A program made the position numbers and the translations under genes. Under the pieces are notes generated by a model. It was given only the letters and a program-made list of their open reading frames with translations, did not search any database and had not been told where the DNA came from. Shown in pieces: positions 37,514 to 45,768 of a DNA stretch of 64,000 nucleotides; the first letter of the stretch is position 1; every line of letters begins with the position of its first letter. The stretch is from contig JAHIVH010000066.1 of the NCBI GenBank assembly GCA_018816735.1, forward strand, positions 62,001 through 126,000, in the 5' to 3' direction. This stretch comes from Pseudomonadota bacterium (GTDB lineage Bacteria; Desulfobacterota; Desulfobacteria; Desulfobacterales; JAHIVH01).

Positions 37514-37914
37514 TGGAAAACAGTGATACAAAAATGAAATGGTTGATTATTCTGTACAAGTACAATGTCGTGACATTAATCAGTACAGGACTTGTGCTGA
37601 TCTTTATTCCGGATGTATTCAATGCCATTCTGGGAATTCCCAAACAGGACCCTTATTTCTACGGCGTGGTAGGAAGTGTCTGGTTTATGTTTGGTATTCT
37701 TTCTTTTCTGGGCTTAAGATCACCCGTAAAATTCGTTCCCGTCCTGATGCTGCAGTTGGGCTATAAACTCATTTGGCTCGTTTTTATTGCGCTTCCCACA
37801 TTGATGGATGGCTTCCACCCGTTTTACAGCATTTTTCTGATTATATGCATGTTGTCCTATGTTGTTCTTGACTTCAAGGCCATACCGTTTCATATGGTGT
37901 TTACTGTGGAATAA
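37513..37914 (+). CDS. Small four-helix membrane protein
   Basis: A 133-residue hydrophobic protein with about four membrane helices (for example VVTLISTGLVLIFIPDVFNAIL, FYGVVGSVWFMFGILSFLGL). No family recognised. Tandem ATGs at 37510 and 37513 overlap the stop codon of the preceding gene, and AGGAG lies at 37501-37505; I took the second ATG for spacing. As last gene of the acyl-CoA dehydrogenase operon it could anchor the enzymes to the membrane or pass electrons, but no cofactor motif is visible. Confidence 0.7.
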   Translation: MENSDTKMKWLIILYKYNVVTLISTGLVLIFIPDVFNAILGIPKQDPYFYGVVGSVWFMFGILSFLGLRSPVKFVPVLMLQLGYKLIWLVFIALPTLMDGFHPFYSIFLIICMLSYVVLDFKAIPFHMVFTVE

Positions 37915-38063
37915 GGAGACACACAATCATGCACCCAATCATCAATGTAGATATATATTCATGAATATGCAAATAACAGCCGGTGGGGGACATGAAAACT
38001 TCCAAAATACCCTGAAATATAGGCTAAAATGACTATTTTATACCAAATCCTGTGAATTTCCTT

Positions 38064-38125
38064 TTGATACAACTTTAAATTATGATATACCGGGTGCGAT
38101 TAGGGTTTGCTCTTGGCAGAGCAAA
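38064..38125 (+). promoter_or_regulatory. Candidate promoter and 5' hairpin of pfp
   Basis: TTGATA (38064-38069) and TATACC (38086-38091) with a 16-base spacer. A perfect hairpin, TTTGCTC/GAGCAAA (38106-38112/38119-38125, 6-base loop) followed by TTTT, would form within the first bases of the transcript, 62 bases before the pfp ATG. It may stabilise the message or attenuate it. Confidence 0.4.
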
Positions 38126-38187
38126 TTTTCAATTGGTATTTCAATCGGATCTTAATTGACGTAGGCACCAATTTCTCAGGAGGATAG

Positions 38188-40284
38188 ATGGTATCGAAAA
38201 AGCAGCTAAGTATGGAAGTCCTGTTAAACAATCCTGAAATCAAACAGATAATTGACAGGGTCAGTCCGGAAGAGGCTGAACGACGCACATATTCTCCACC
38301 CAAGTGTGAAGCATTTACGAGCCGATGTACTGTTTTGAATGAAACCGATGAATACAAATTTTTCAAGGATCTTGAAGCTCAGGAAAAATTGCCCCATATT
38401 ATCCATAATAAGGTTCAGCTCATTTCAGGAATGGATGAGCCGGATCAGGCAAGCCTTGACCGGTTTACCCGTGAATTAAGGATCGGTATCGTATTCTCCG
38501 GCGGCCCTGCGCCTGGCGGCCATAATGTCATTGCCGGTCTTTTTGATGCAGCAAAGAACGCCAATCCAAAAAATAGGATATTCGGGTTTCTTCTGGGACC
38601 GGATGGCATTGTTGAAAGCCAGTTCGTCGAGATTACGGAATCCCTGGTGGATGCCTACAGAAACCTGGGCGGGTTTTCAATGATCAAAACGGGCCGAACG
38701 AAAATTGATACGGCAAAAAAGGTCCGGCTCTCCAGAGAAACCTGTAAAAAGTTGAAACTGAAAGCTCTTGTCGTTGTTGGCGGTGATGATTCAAACACCA
38801 ATGCTGCATTTCTGGCACAGGAACTTTATAAAGATGGCATCCAGGTCATCGGCGTGCCCAAAACCATTGACGGCGATATACAGGTACAGGACAGTGAAGG
38901 CAAAAACCTTTGTGCCATGTCCTTTGGATTTCATACTGCTGCGCGGTCTTTTGCCAGAAATATCGGCGGTCTTTGTATTGACAGCAACTCTGATGTCAAA
39001 TACTGGCATATCTGCAAAGTGATGGGGCGTGTTGCCAGTCACCTTGCGCTGGAAGTCGCACTTCAGACCCATGCGAACATGACCCTGATCGGTGAAGATC
39101 TGGCAGATTATGTGGATGAAGCACGGCTTGAGAAAGCGCGTAAAGAAGGAACTACAGATTATACAGCCTATGGCATGACCTTAAGGCATCTGTCCCGTCT
39201 GATTTGTGAAGCCATTACGAGACGGGCTGCAGTTGGTAAAAATTATGGGGTCATTGTCATACCGGAAGGGGTTCTTGAATATATCAATGAGATCCAGCTC
39301 ATCATCACCAAACTGAATACTGTTATCGCTGATTTCAACAATACCCATGACAAGGATTTTCATACCACGTTCCCCACACTTGAAAGCAAGCTGGAATATT
39401 TGAGACGCCTCGTAAGAGGGATACGCCCTGACTTGTCGCCTGCATTGTGGAATGCCCATGATGACGAACTGTTTAACGATATGCCCGAATTTTTTCAGAA
39501 AGGACTTCTCCTTGAAAGGGACAGCCACGGTAATTTTCAGTTTTCACAAGTGGAGACAGACCAGGTCATCATGCAGATGGTCAAGGACTATCTGAGTATT
39601 CTCAAGGAGAAAGGGCGTTATACCATAGGCATTGAAAGGGGGTATTTCAGAAGTATCCTCGAGCGTGATGGCCTGGATCCTGATTTTTATGGCCCTGTCA
39701 TGTTTCAGAATTATGGGGATGGTGAATATCTTCTGATAAAAAAGAGTATCATGTCCATGAAAACCCTGAAGCTGGAATTCACCAAAAGCGGAAAACTGGA
39801 AACAGAAGAGGAACTGCCTTCTGCGATCGAACATATTTATAGCAAATCCGTTCCCAAGCTTAAAACCCAGACGCACTTTTTCGGCTATGACGGCCGGGGA
39901 AGTGATCCCACCCGGTTTGATTGTGATTATACGTATAACCTTGGGCAGACCGTTTTCAGCCTGGTGGTAAATGGCGCAACAGGCCAAATGGCTGCAATCA
40001 AAAATCTGGAACAGGATTTTTCCCGGTGGGAGCCTATAGGAATTCCCATCGCTCCCTTGATGCGTCTTGAAGAAAGAAAAGGGAAGATGACGCTTGTCAT
40101 AGAGAAAAGCCTTGTCGATCTGGAGTCAAATGCATTCAGGGTGGTTAAGGCACTGAGGGAAAAATGGCTTGCGGCCTCGCCAGGTGATGATGAATACAGA
40201 AGCCCCGGTCCGATCCGCTTTACGGGAAAAAGTGAAGAAGACAGGCCGATTACACTTATCCTGAATGCTGTCGGGAAATATTGA
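38188..40284 (+). CDS. pfp: Diphosphate-dependent 6-phosphofructokinase
   Basis: A 698-residue long-form PPi-PFK. VFSGGPAPGGHNVI binds the phosphoryl donor. The specificity signature is PPi-type: GGDDS (about 197-201), where the second Asp blocks ATP, together with the Lys of PKTIDGD (about 224-230). MGR in KVMGRVASHLALE and PEG in IPEGVLEYI are the fructose 6-phosphate contacts. It reversibly phosphorylates fructose 6-phosphate with pyrophosphate in glycolysis or gluconeogenesis, saving ATP in anaerobes. AGGAGGA precedes the ATG. It stands alone, convergent with the PilZ gene. Confidence 0.93.
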   Translation: MVSKKQLSMEVLLNNPEIKQIIDRVSPEEAERRTYSPPKCEAFTSRCTVLNETDEYKFFKDLEAQEKLPHIIHNKVQLISGMDEPDQASLDRFTRELRIGIVFSGGPAPGGHNVIAGLFDAAKNANPKNRIFGFLLGPDGIVESQFVEITESLVDAYRNLGGFSMIKTGRTKIDTAKKVRLSRETCKKLKLKALVVVGGDDSNTNAAFLAQELYKDGIQVIGVPKTIDGDIQVQDSEGKNLCAMSFGFHTAARSFARNIGGLCIDSNSDVKYWHICKVMGRVASHLALEVALQTHANMTLIGEDLADYVDEARLEKARKEGTTDYTAYGMTLRHLSRLICEAITRRAAVGKNYGVIVIPEGVLEYINEIQLIITKLNTVIADFNNTHDKDFHTTFPTLESKLEYLRRLVRGIRPDLSPALWNAHDDELFNDMPEFFQKGLLLERDSHGNFQFSQVETDQVIMQMVKDYLSILKEKGRYTIGIERGYFRSILERDGLDPDFYGPVMFQNYGDGEYLLIKKSIMSMKTLKLEFTKSGKLETEEELPSAIEHIYSKSVPKLKTQTHFFGYDGRGSDPTRFDCDYTYNLGQTVFSLVVNGATGQMAAIKNLEQDFSRWEPIGIPIAPLMRLEERKGKMTLVIEKSLVDLESNAFRVVKALREKWLAASPGDDEYRSPGPIRFTGKSEEDRPITLILNAVGKY

Positions 40285-40304
40285 TCAACCGGTCTCAGGT
40301 TTTA

Positions 40305-40787
40305 TTAAAAAAGATAAAATCCGATCGCTTTGATGTTTGGATCAGACACATCGTTCGAACAGAATCTTAAGCCTACACTGCCTGAAAATGATGTCATCAC
40401 AACCGCTTCGATGGAGATCGGTGTTTGATGCTTGTCGTCAAGCTTGAATTCCAAAAGAAGCTTGTCTCCTTTTTCCAGATCTGCCTGAATGGCCGGTTTT
40501 ATCTGTATGCCTGACTTGGAAATGTCATTTACAATCATGGTGCCGATGGTTTTTCGGGATGGGGGGGCGATCACTTTATACCTTCCGGAAAGCCGTGTGG
40601 ATTTCCGGTAAAATTTGCGGCGTTCCAAAATGAAAGAGAACGCGTGGCCGCAGGGACATTTGATGTTTCCTTTAACAGCTGTTTTCATTTCCGTGTATTT
40701 GGTGGCATCCATTACTTTTGTTTTGCCACAGCTCGGGCATTTGATGGCCGCTTTATTGTCACTGGTAATATAAATTTTTTCAGCCAT
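40305..40787 (-). CDS. Zinc-ribbon PilZ-domain protein
   Basis: A 160-residue cytoplasmic protein. The N-terminus has a zinc ribbon (IKCPSCGK ... IKCPCGHAF). From ~55 on is a PilZ domain with the c-di-GMP motif RRKFYRKSTR followed by NDISKSGIQIK and VGLRFCSND. It should bind c-di-GMP through the Arg-rich loop. The frame extends to 40922 into the exporter gene, but AAGGAA six bases before the ATG at 40787 and the start of similarity favour the short form. It is downstream of the exporter on the same strand (68-base gap), so exporter activity or placement may be c-di-GMP controlled (inference). Confidence 0.83.
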   Translation of the reverse strand: MAEKIYITSDNKAAIKCPSCGKTKVMDATKYTEMKTAVKGNIKCPCGHAFSFILERRKFYRKSTRLSGRYKVIAPPSRKTIGTMIVNDISKSGIQIKPAIQADLEKGDKLLLEFKLDDKHQTPISIEAVVMTSFSGSVGLRFCSNDVSDPNIKAIGFYLF

Positions 40788-40855
40788 GGAGTTCCTTATC
40801 TTGTGATTGCCGTGTGATCCAGTCTTACTTCGGAAAATCATTGTTGTCAAGATCC

Positions 40856-43525
40856 TCAGCTGCTTGGCTCCAATCTTTCCAAGCCAAACACCTTGCCCAG
40901 GTTGAGATATTTCCAGTACCATGCTTCCGATTTTTCAAGATTGACCTGCGTTAAATTAATAACGGAAGGCAGAATCAACAGCGCTCCCACCGTTGTCGCC
41001 ATCATGGTCAAGGCCATAAGTACGCCAAAAAGAATGATCGGTTTGAAATTGGATACGGTGAGGACGATAAACCCGAATATCAGGGCAAGAGAAGTGTAAA
41101 TAATGGCTTTGCCAGAGACTTCCAGTGTCTTTGTAATCGTGTCGTTGATATTCAGGCCGGATTCCCGGTAAAATTTAAATGTGTTCAGAAAATGTATGGT
41201 ATCATCCACACCGATACCCACGGTGATGGCGGCAATCACCGATGTGACCATATCGAGATTGATGCCCAGCCACCCCATGATGCCAAAGTTGAACAGAACA
41301 GCCGCACTCATGGGAATAAGGGCCAGAAGTCCTGCTTTGACATTATTGAAAAGAAGCGCCACAATAATGCCAATAACGATCAGGGAGAGGAAAAGGCTCT
41401 GCATCTGGCCGTTAACGATATACCTGGACATAATGATATCTATGAGCAGAAAACCGGTTATTTTATAAGTGTATGGTGCCGGCAGATTAACGTCAAGATA
41501 CTGTTGGATTTGATCTACGATCTTTGCAACACGTGTGGTGCCGAAGGTTTTTTTCCCTTCTTTTTCCGTCATCCTCGTGACAATATTGCATGTTTTGAAC
41601 TGCGGATCCACATAGGCTTCAAAATTGTCAATTCTCCCGTCCGAGTTTTTGTCTTCGCCGTCAAACAGCTCAAGATAATCCAGAATGTCCATGGTGTTTT
41701 CCGGTATCTTGTAGTAAGCGATATCATCCTTGTTCATGGCAAAGTGCATGGTTTTGATAAAATCACTAAATGCGTCAGTTCTGCCGATATTGAGTTGAGG
41801 ATTTTTATCCGAAGTAAGCCACATTCTTGTTTTTTCGACCGTTTGAAGGAAAGATGCATCTTTTACACCGTTTTCCTTTCCGGAATCAATCAGGATGTTA
41901 AACCCGGTGTCTCCCACAAATTTTTCCCGGATAATTTTTTTATTGATTCTTATCGGATCATTTTCCTTGAAATACTGCATGAAATCCGATTCCACCTGAA
42001 TGCGAAACAGACCTGCTATTGATATGATTGCCAGAACAGCTACAACGAAAAGAACCGCTTTGTTGTGATGGGTGGCCAATCGGGCCATAAACGAGATAAC
42101 CCGGTCAATGATCGTAATCCTGAGCATTTTGTTTTTCTTTAAGAGAGCGGCAGGCCGTTTATGTTTCATCAGTGCCAGTGATGCGGGAATGAATGTCGCC
42201 GCAATCAGAAGCGCAAAAAATACGCCTGTTGCAGAAAAAATGCCCCATTCGCTTATGGCAATAATACCGGTCGGGGCGAGGGTCATAAACGCAACAAAGG
42301 TGGTTAACGCTGCCAGAAGCACAGTGAGGGAGATATGAGACATGGATAATTTCAGCCCGTTAATCAGCCCTTTTTCAGATATCATGTCAAAATCCGTATA
42401 ATACTGGTTCAGGATATGAATGGCATAGGAGCTCCCAACAGCACACATGAGTGGTGGCAATGAAATGCCTACGGGGGTGATTTTGTATCCCAGGTAACCC
42501 ATCAGGCCCAGAATCCATATTTGGGCCATGTTTACGGTGAAAAGGGGGAGTATGACACCTCTTAGTGATCTGAAATTGAAAAAGAATATTATGGCCACAA
42601 CAACCAGGACTATCGGAAGAAAGAAAAACAGGTCCTGTTGCATATAGTCGGTAAACTGAATAACACCGATGGGCACGCCCAGCGCAATGATATCAAGGCC
42701 TTTAAAATTTTTGATGATAGCGGCTATTTCCCTTGCAATCGGGTCCTGATTTTTCATGCTGGTGAATTTGATAATCATGCCAAAATCGGTAATCTCGCCC
42801 GTCTCAGGATCAACCGTATATATTCCCTTCAGGAAAGCCGGATTCCTTGTGAGTTTGTTTCGGAAATCCAGAAATTCTTCTTTTGTCCGGGGAAGGATTC
42901 TGTTCCCTTTGGAATCTTTTTCGATAAGGGAATAGGTTTCAAGGGTATCTTCCTTGCCGGAAATGTCTCTCATGGTTAGCGGGGAGATAATGGCGTCCAC
43001 AAGCTCCTGCTCTTTAAGTGTACGGGAGTATATCAGTTTCTTTCTTAATTTTTTTATCTCTTTTTGTGAAAGGATATGTTCCGTTACTTTTGTTATTTTC
43101 AGCTTTCTAAGGATTGACCGCTGAAAAACAGCATCATCATTAAAGTTATTTATAAGGGTTGCAACCGGGATGCTGTCATTTTTTGTACTATGATCAAATT
43201 TTTCAATTCGTGTCAGCTCTTTTTCCGGATTGTATTCCTTATACTCCTCAATATCCTTGATGAGATCGTCCATCAGGGAAAATGCATCCAGGCTGAACAG
43301 ATCGGGGTGTGAGACAGCCATAATAATGAATTTGTTGGTATCACCATAGATTTCCTTGCATTTGCTGTAGAATTGATATGTCGGGTCATGGGTGGGCAAG
43401 AAAGCTTCAATGGAATTGTCAAATTCCAGTTTCGTGATGCCGTTTGCCATAAAAACGGTTGTTGTCAAAAGAAGAAGGAGGACTGTTTTAGGCCATTTTA
43501 AAACAAGTTCAAAAAATGTGCGCAT
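40856..43525 (-). CDS. MMPL/RND-superfamily exporter
   Basis: An 889-residue inner-membrane protein with two repeats, each one helix, a large periplasmic domain and a five-to-six-helix bundle. The second-half motifs (AAITVGIGVDDTIHFLNTF) and first-half counterparts (LMCAVGSSYAIHILNQYY) are typical of the hydrophobe/MMPL branch that moves lipids, hopanoid-like or other hydrophobic molecules and works without an AcrA-type adaptor. It lies between tetR and the PilZ gene on the same strand, with 20 bases to tetR. It is divergent from the acyltransferase/KAS III genes, so it is the natural exporter for their product (inference). Confidence 0.87.
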   Translation of the reverse strand: MRTFFELVLKWPKTVLLLLLTTTVFMANGITKLEFDNSIEAFLPTHDPTYQFYSKCKEIYGDTNKFIIMAVSHPDLFSLDAFSLMDDLIKDIEEYKEYNPEKELTRIEKFDHSTKNDSIPVATLINNFNDDAVFQRSILRKLKITKVTEHILSQKEIKKLRKKLIYSRTLKEQELVDAIISPLTMRDISGKEDTLETYSLIEKDSKGNRILPRTKEEFLDFRNKLTRNPAFLKGIYTVDPETGEITDFGMIIKFTSMKNQDPIAREIAAIIKNFKGLDIIALGVPIGVIQFTDYMQQDLFFFLPIVLVVVAIIFFFNFRSLRGVILPLFTVNMAQIWILGLMGYLGYKITPVGISLPPLMCAVGSSYAIHILNQYYTDFDMISEKGLINGLKLSMSHISLTVLLAALTTFVAFMTLAPTGIIAISEWGIFSATGVFFALLIAATFIPASLALMKHKRPAALLKKNKMLRITIIDRVISFMARLATHHNKAVLFVVAVLAIISIAGLFRIQVESDFMQYFKENDPIRINKKIIREKFVGDTGFNILIDSGKENGVKDASFLQTVEKTRMWLTSDKNPQLNIGRTDAFSDFIKTMHFAMNKDDIAYYKIPENTMDILDYLELFDGEDKNSDGRIDNFEAYVDPQFKTCNIVTRMTEKEGKKTFGTTRVAKIVDQIQQYLDVNLPAPYTYKITGFLLIDIIMSRYIVNGQMQSLFLSLIVIGIIVALLFNNVKAGLLALIPMSAAVLFNFGIMGWLGINLDMVTSVIAAITVGIGVDDTIHFLNTFKFYRESGLNINDTITKTLEVSGKAIIYTSLALIFGFIVLTVSNFKPIILFGVLMALTMMATTVGALLILPSVINLTQVNLEKSEAWYWKYLNLGKVFGLERLEPSS

Positions 43526-43545
43526 GTGTTTGTTCCCTTTATAAG

Positions 43546-44181
43546 TTATTTCAAGGACTTTCCCATTTTAATGGCTTCGGGTAGTGCGGAAAATTCTTCG
43601 TTCGGCTTGATAAACTTCATCCCATTCCACAAACTGTTGAAGGCTTGGGCCAGGTAGTCTGCGATTTCCGTCTCATTGGTCAGTTTTTTGACATACACAT
43701 CAAATGATTTGTTGATCAGGTCCGCCAGGCCATGGATAAATATCCAGCTGGTGAATAAAAATTGCCTGATCTGTCTGGCCGAGAGATTTTTGAAAAGCGG
43801 GTATGCCATAACCGTATCGAGTTCTGATTTCGGGACAAGAATTCCTGAATCAAACCGGAAGGCCATATGGTTTTCACTATTGATAAACCGATACAGTTCT
43901 CTTTCCTGCCTGGCGAATAAAATGATTCCGGTACCGATATTGATCAGCGGATTGGCCGTTATTTTCCGTTTGGTGTATTGTTCAATCAGGTTCATCGTTT
44001 TTTCGAGCATGATTTCTTCAAGATTTTTCATAGACGTGAGATAAGTGTAAATAGGGGTTGTCGATGAATTCAGTTCGGATGCTATGGTTCTGGCTGAAAC
44101 GGTTTTCCAGCCACTTTTTCGCAATATGCTGAAAGCCGCACCAATAATATCCTGGTCGCAGAATTTGGTTTTCGGGGGCAT
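43546..44181 (-). CDS. TetR-family transcriptional repressor
   Basis: A 211-residue regulator. The N-terminal helix-turn-helix is visible in AAFSILRKSGWKTVSARTIASELNSSTTPIYTYL, and the remainder is the usual helical ligand-binding domain. It is first in a minus-strand operon with the exporter (20 bases downstream). Its own promoter overlaps a palindrome (44293-44316) that fits an autoregulated TetR operator. The ligand could be the acyl product or precursor of the divergent gene set. Confidence 0.85.
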   Translation of the reverse strand: MPPKTKFCDQDIIGAAFSILRKSGWKTVSARTIASELNSSTTPIYTYLTSMKNLEEIMLEKTMNLIEQYTKRKITANPLINIGTGIILFARQERELYRFINSENHMAFRFDSGILVPKSELDTVMAYPLFKNLSARQIRQFLFTSWIFIHGLADLINKSFDVYVKKLTNETEIADYLAQAFNSLWNGMKFIKPNEEFSALPEAIKMGKSLK

Positions 44182-44292
44182 GTTATAAAAGCCTTTCTCT
44201 CTTCTTTCCTGATCCTGTCCTGCCAGGCTGCCATCGAATGGGGAACAGATGATCAGTTTTTTTTCGCTGTTCTTAGGTCAACGTTGTTAAAT

Positions 44293-44316
44293 AACGAGTG
44301 TTATATAACAACCGTT
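44293..44316. promoter_or_regulatory. Candidate TetR operator
   Basis: A 24-bp imperfect palindrome with arms AACGAGTGTTAT and ATAACAACCGTT, matching at 10 of 12 paired positions, centred between 44304 and 44305. It covers the -10 element of the tetR promoter. Confidence 0.6.
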
Positions 44317-44330
44317 TTTGAGTTTGTCAA
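44302..44330 (-). promoter_or_regulatory. Promoter of tetR and the exporter operon
   Basis: On the minus strand TTGACA (44330-44325) and TATATA (44307-44302) are separated by exactly 17 bases, a near-consensus sigma-70 promoter. It points toward tetR at 44181, and its -10 lies inside the operator palindrome, which predicts repression by occlusion. Confidence 0.65.
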
Positions 44331-44496
44331 TTGTATTGTCACGCTTTCCGTAATCATGAACAGTGTTTGTATGTTTTTATAAACATGTTTTTTTATCTCT
44401 TTTAAAATAAAATTAGCTTTGATTTTACCTGATAATATGTAATATTCCCAAAAAACGTCACATACGATTCCTTAAAATAAGAAAATAATTTTTAAA

Positions 44497-45678
44497 ATGA
44501 GTATACGATCCACTATACCCATGTCATCTGCATCACGGTTTTTTGTTGCCGCCTCCGACATATGCCCGCCGTTCTGCAACCAGATGGTGATGGAGGGTAC
44601 AGGTGAAATTGATCTCAATAAATGGAAGGATGCGGTCCGGGAAGCGTCAGAAAAAAATCCAGGCAGCAGATATATTTTAAAGGGGTCTTTAAACTCATGC
44701 CGTTGGGTTGAATCTCGAATGATGCCGCAGGTCAGAGAGGTCGATGGTTATGGCTGGGATGGTCAGAGCGGCGAGGGTGCCCAGTTTCTCATGGACAAAC
44801 TTTGCCCGATTAGGGGACCGGCATGCGAGGTTCTGATTGTCCGGGGTGATCCGCTTCGGGTTGTTTTCAGAACCCATCATGGTGTAATGGATGGTATGGG
44901 AACAATCACCTGGGTGGCGGATATTTTCAATGCGCTGAATGGGAGATCAATACGTGGTTCCGGGTCTACGGTTGTTGAAAATGATCTTGTAAATTCGGCA
45001 CCGGTTTCGAAACAAAAAATCCCTATACGGTTTATTCCGGGATCAGGCCCGCCAAACGGTCATGGCGCAGGGTTTGTATGGAGAAGAAAGAGAATCGTTG
45101 GGCACATTCACAACCTTTTGCCTCAGGTCATGATACAGTCTGCCAAAGAGGCCTGGAAGGGCGCAGAGGGTAACGTCAGGATCGGCGTCCCTTTTGACCT
45201 GAGACCCAGAAGGAAAGGCCTAAGGGCGACGCATAATCTGACATATGTTTTATTTATTGACCTGACTCCGGAGATGACCGTTGATGATGTTGAATTTGAA
45301 ATCTCCGATCGGCTTGAAAAAAAGTTGGATGGCGGCTGGTCTTTAGGGGATAAATTGATACACTTTGTGCCATTATTTTTGCTGAAAATTTTTTTTAAGT
45401 TGCAGATCAGATACCATAACCGCAAGGGCCGATATCCTTTTACAGGCTATATATCAAATCTGGGGCGTTTGCCTCTTGAAAAATTTTCCGGAGGCGGGTT
45501 TGCCTCAGACGCATTTTTCTTTGTTCCGCCTGGAATGGGATTTCTTCCTTTTTTTTTGACGCTAAACGGAACCCAAAACCATGTGGAGTTTGTCATGACC
45601 ATGCCTGAAGTGCTGGCCTCAGAAGGGCGTATCGATAATTTGCTTCAGCGAATCGCATCTGGAGTCGGACCGGCCTGA
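44497..45678 (+). CDS. Stand-alone condensation-domain-like acyltransferase 1
   Basis: A 393-residue member of the CoA-dependent acyltransferase/condensation fold. The catalytic HHxxxDG motif is THHGVMDGMG, with His127, His128, Asp132 and Gly133. The N-terminal block ICPPFCNQMVMEGTGEID and the later VRIGVPFDLRPRRKGLRATHNL and ISNLGRLPLEKFSGGGF recur in two paralogues nearby. No carrier or adenylation domain is attached, so it resembles PapA or alcohol acyltransferases more than an NRPS module. It likely moves an acyl group from ACP or CoA to a hydroxyl or amine. First gene of the + strand set, divergent from tetR. Confidence 0.78.
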   Translation: MSIRSTIPMSSASRFFVAASDICPPFCNQMVMEGTGEIDLNKWKDAVREASEKNPGSRYILKGSLNSCRWVESRMMPQVREVDGYGWDGQSGEGAQFLMDKLCPIRGPACEVLIVRGDPLRVVFRTHHGVMDGMGTITWVADIFNALNGRSIRGSGSTVVENDLVNSAPVSKQKIPIRFIPGSGPPNGHGAGFVWRRKRIVGHIHNLLPQVMIQSAKEAWKGAEGNVRIGVPFDLRPRRKGLRATHNLTYVLFIDLTPEMTVDDVEFEISDRLEKKLDGGWSLGDKLIHFVPLFLLKIFFKLQIRYHNRKGRYPFTGYISNLGRLPLEKFSGGGFASDAFFFVPPGMGFLPFFLTLNGTQNHVEFVMTMPEVLASEGRIDNLLQRIASGVGPA

Positions 45679-45768
45679 ATGAATTCAATCAGGCGTTTTG
45701 ACGGATATTTTTGTTGAAAAGCAGCGTTGAATAACCAAAAACAACAAACTTTAGAGAAACAGGATGCC

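Larger units (their letters stand above)
44182..44496. other. Divergent control region between tetR and the acyltransferase cluster
   Basis: 315 bases with the minus-strand tetR promoter and operator (listed separately). Further right, ATGTTT and AAACAT form a small hairpin followed by a T-run, near 44371-44393. No clear sigma-70 pair was found for the + strand gene and its Shine-Dalgarno sequence is weak. No further gene is seen. Confidence 0.5.

Noticed and set aside
41192..42022. 276-codon open frame antisense to the exporter gene
   Set aside because: It is a shadow of the RND coding sequence; composition and lack of a ribosome-binding site do not support a gene.
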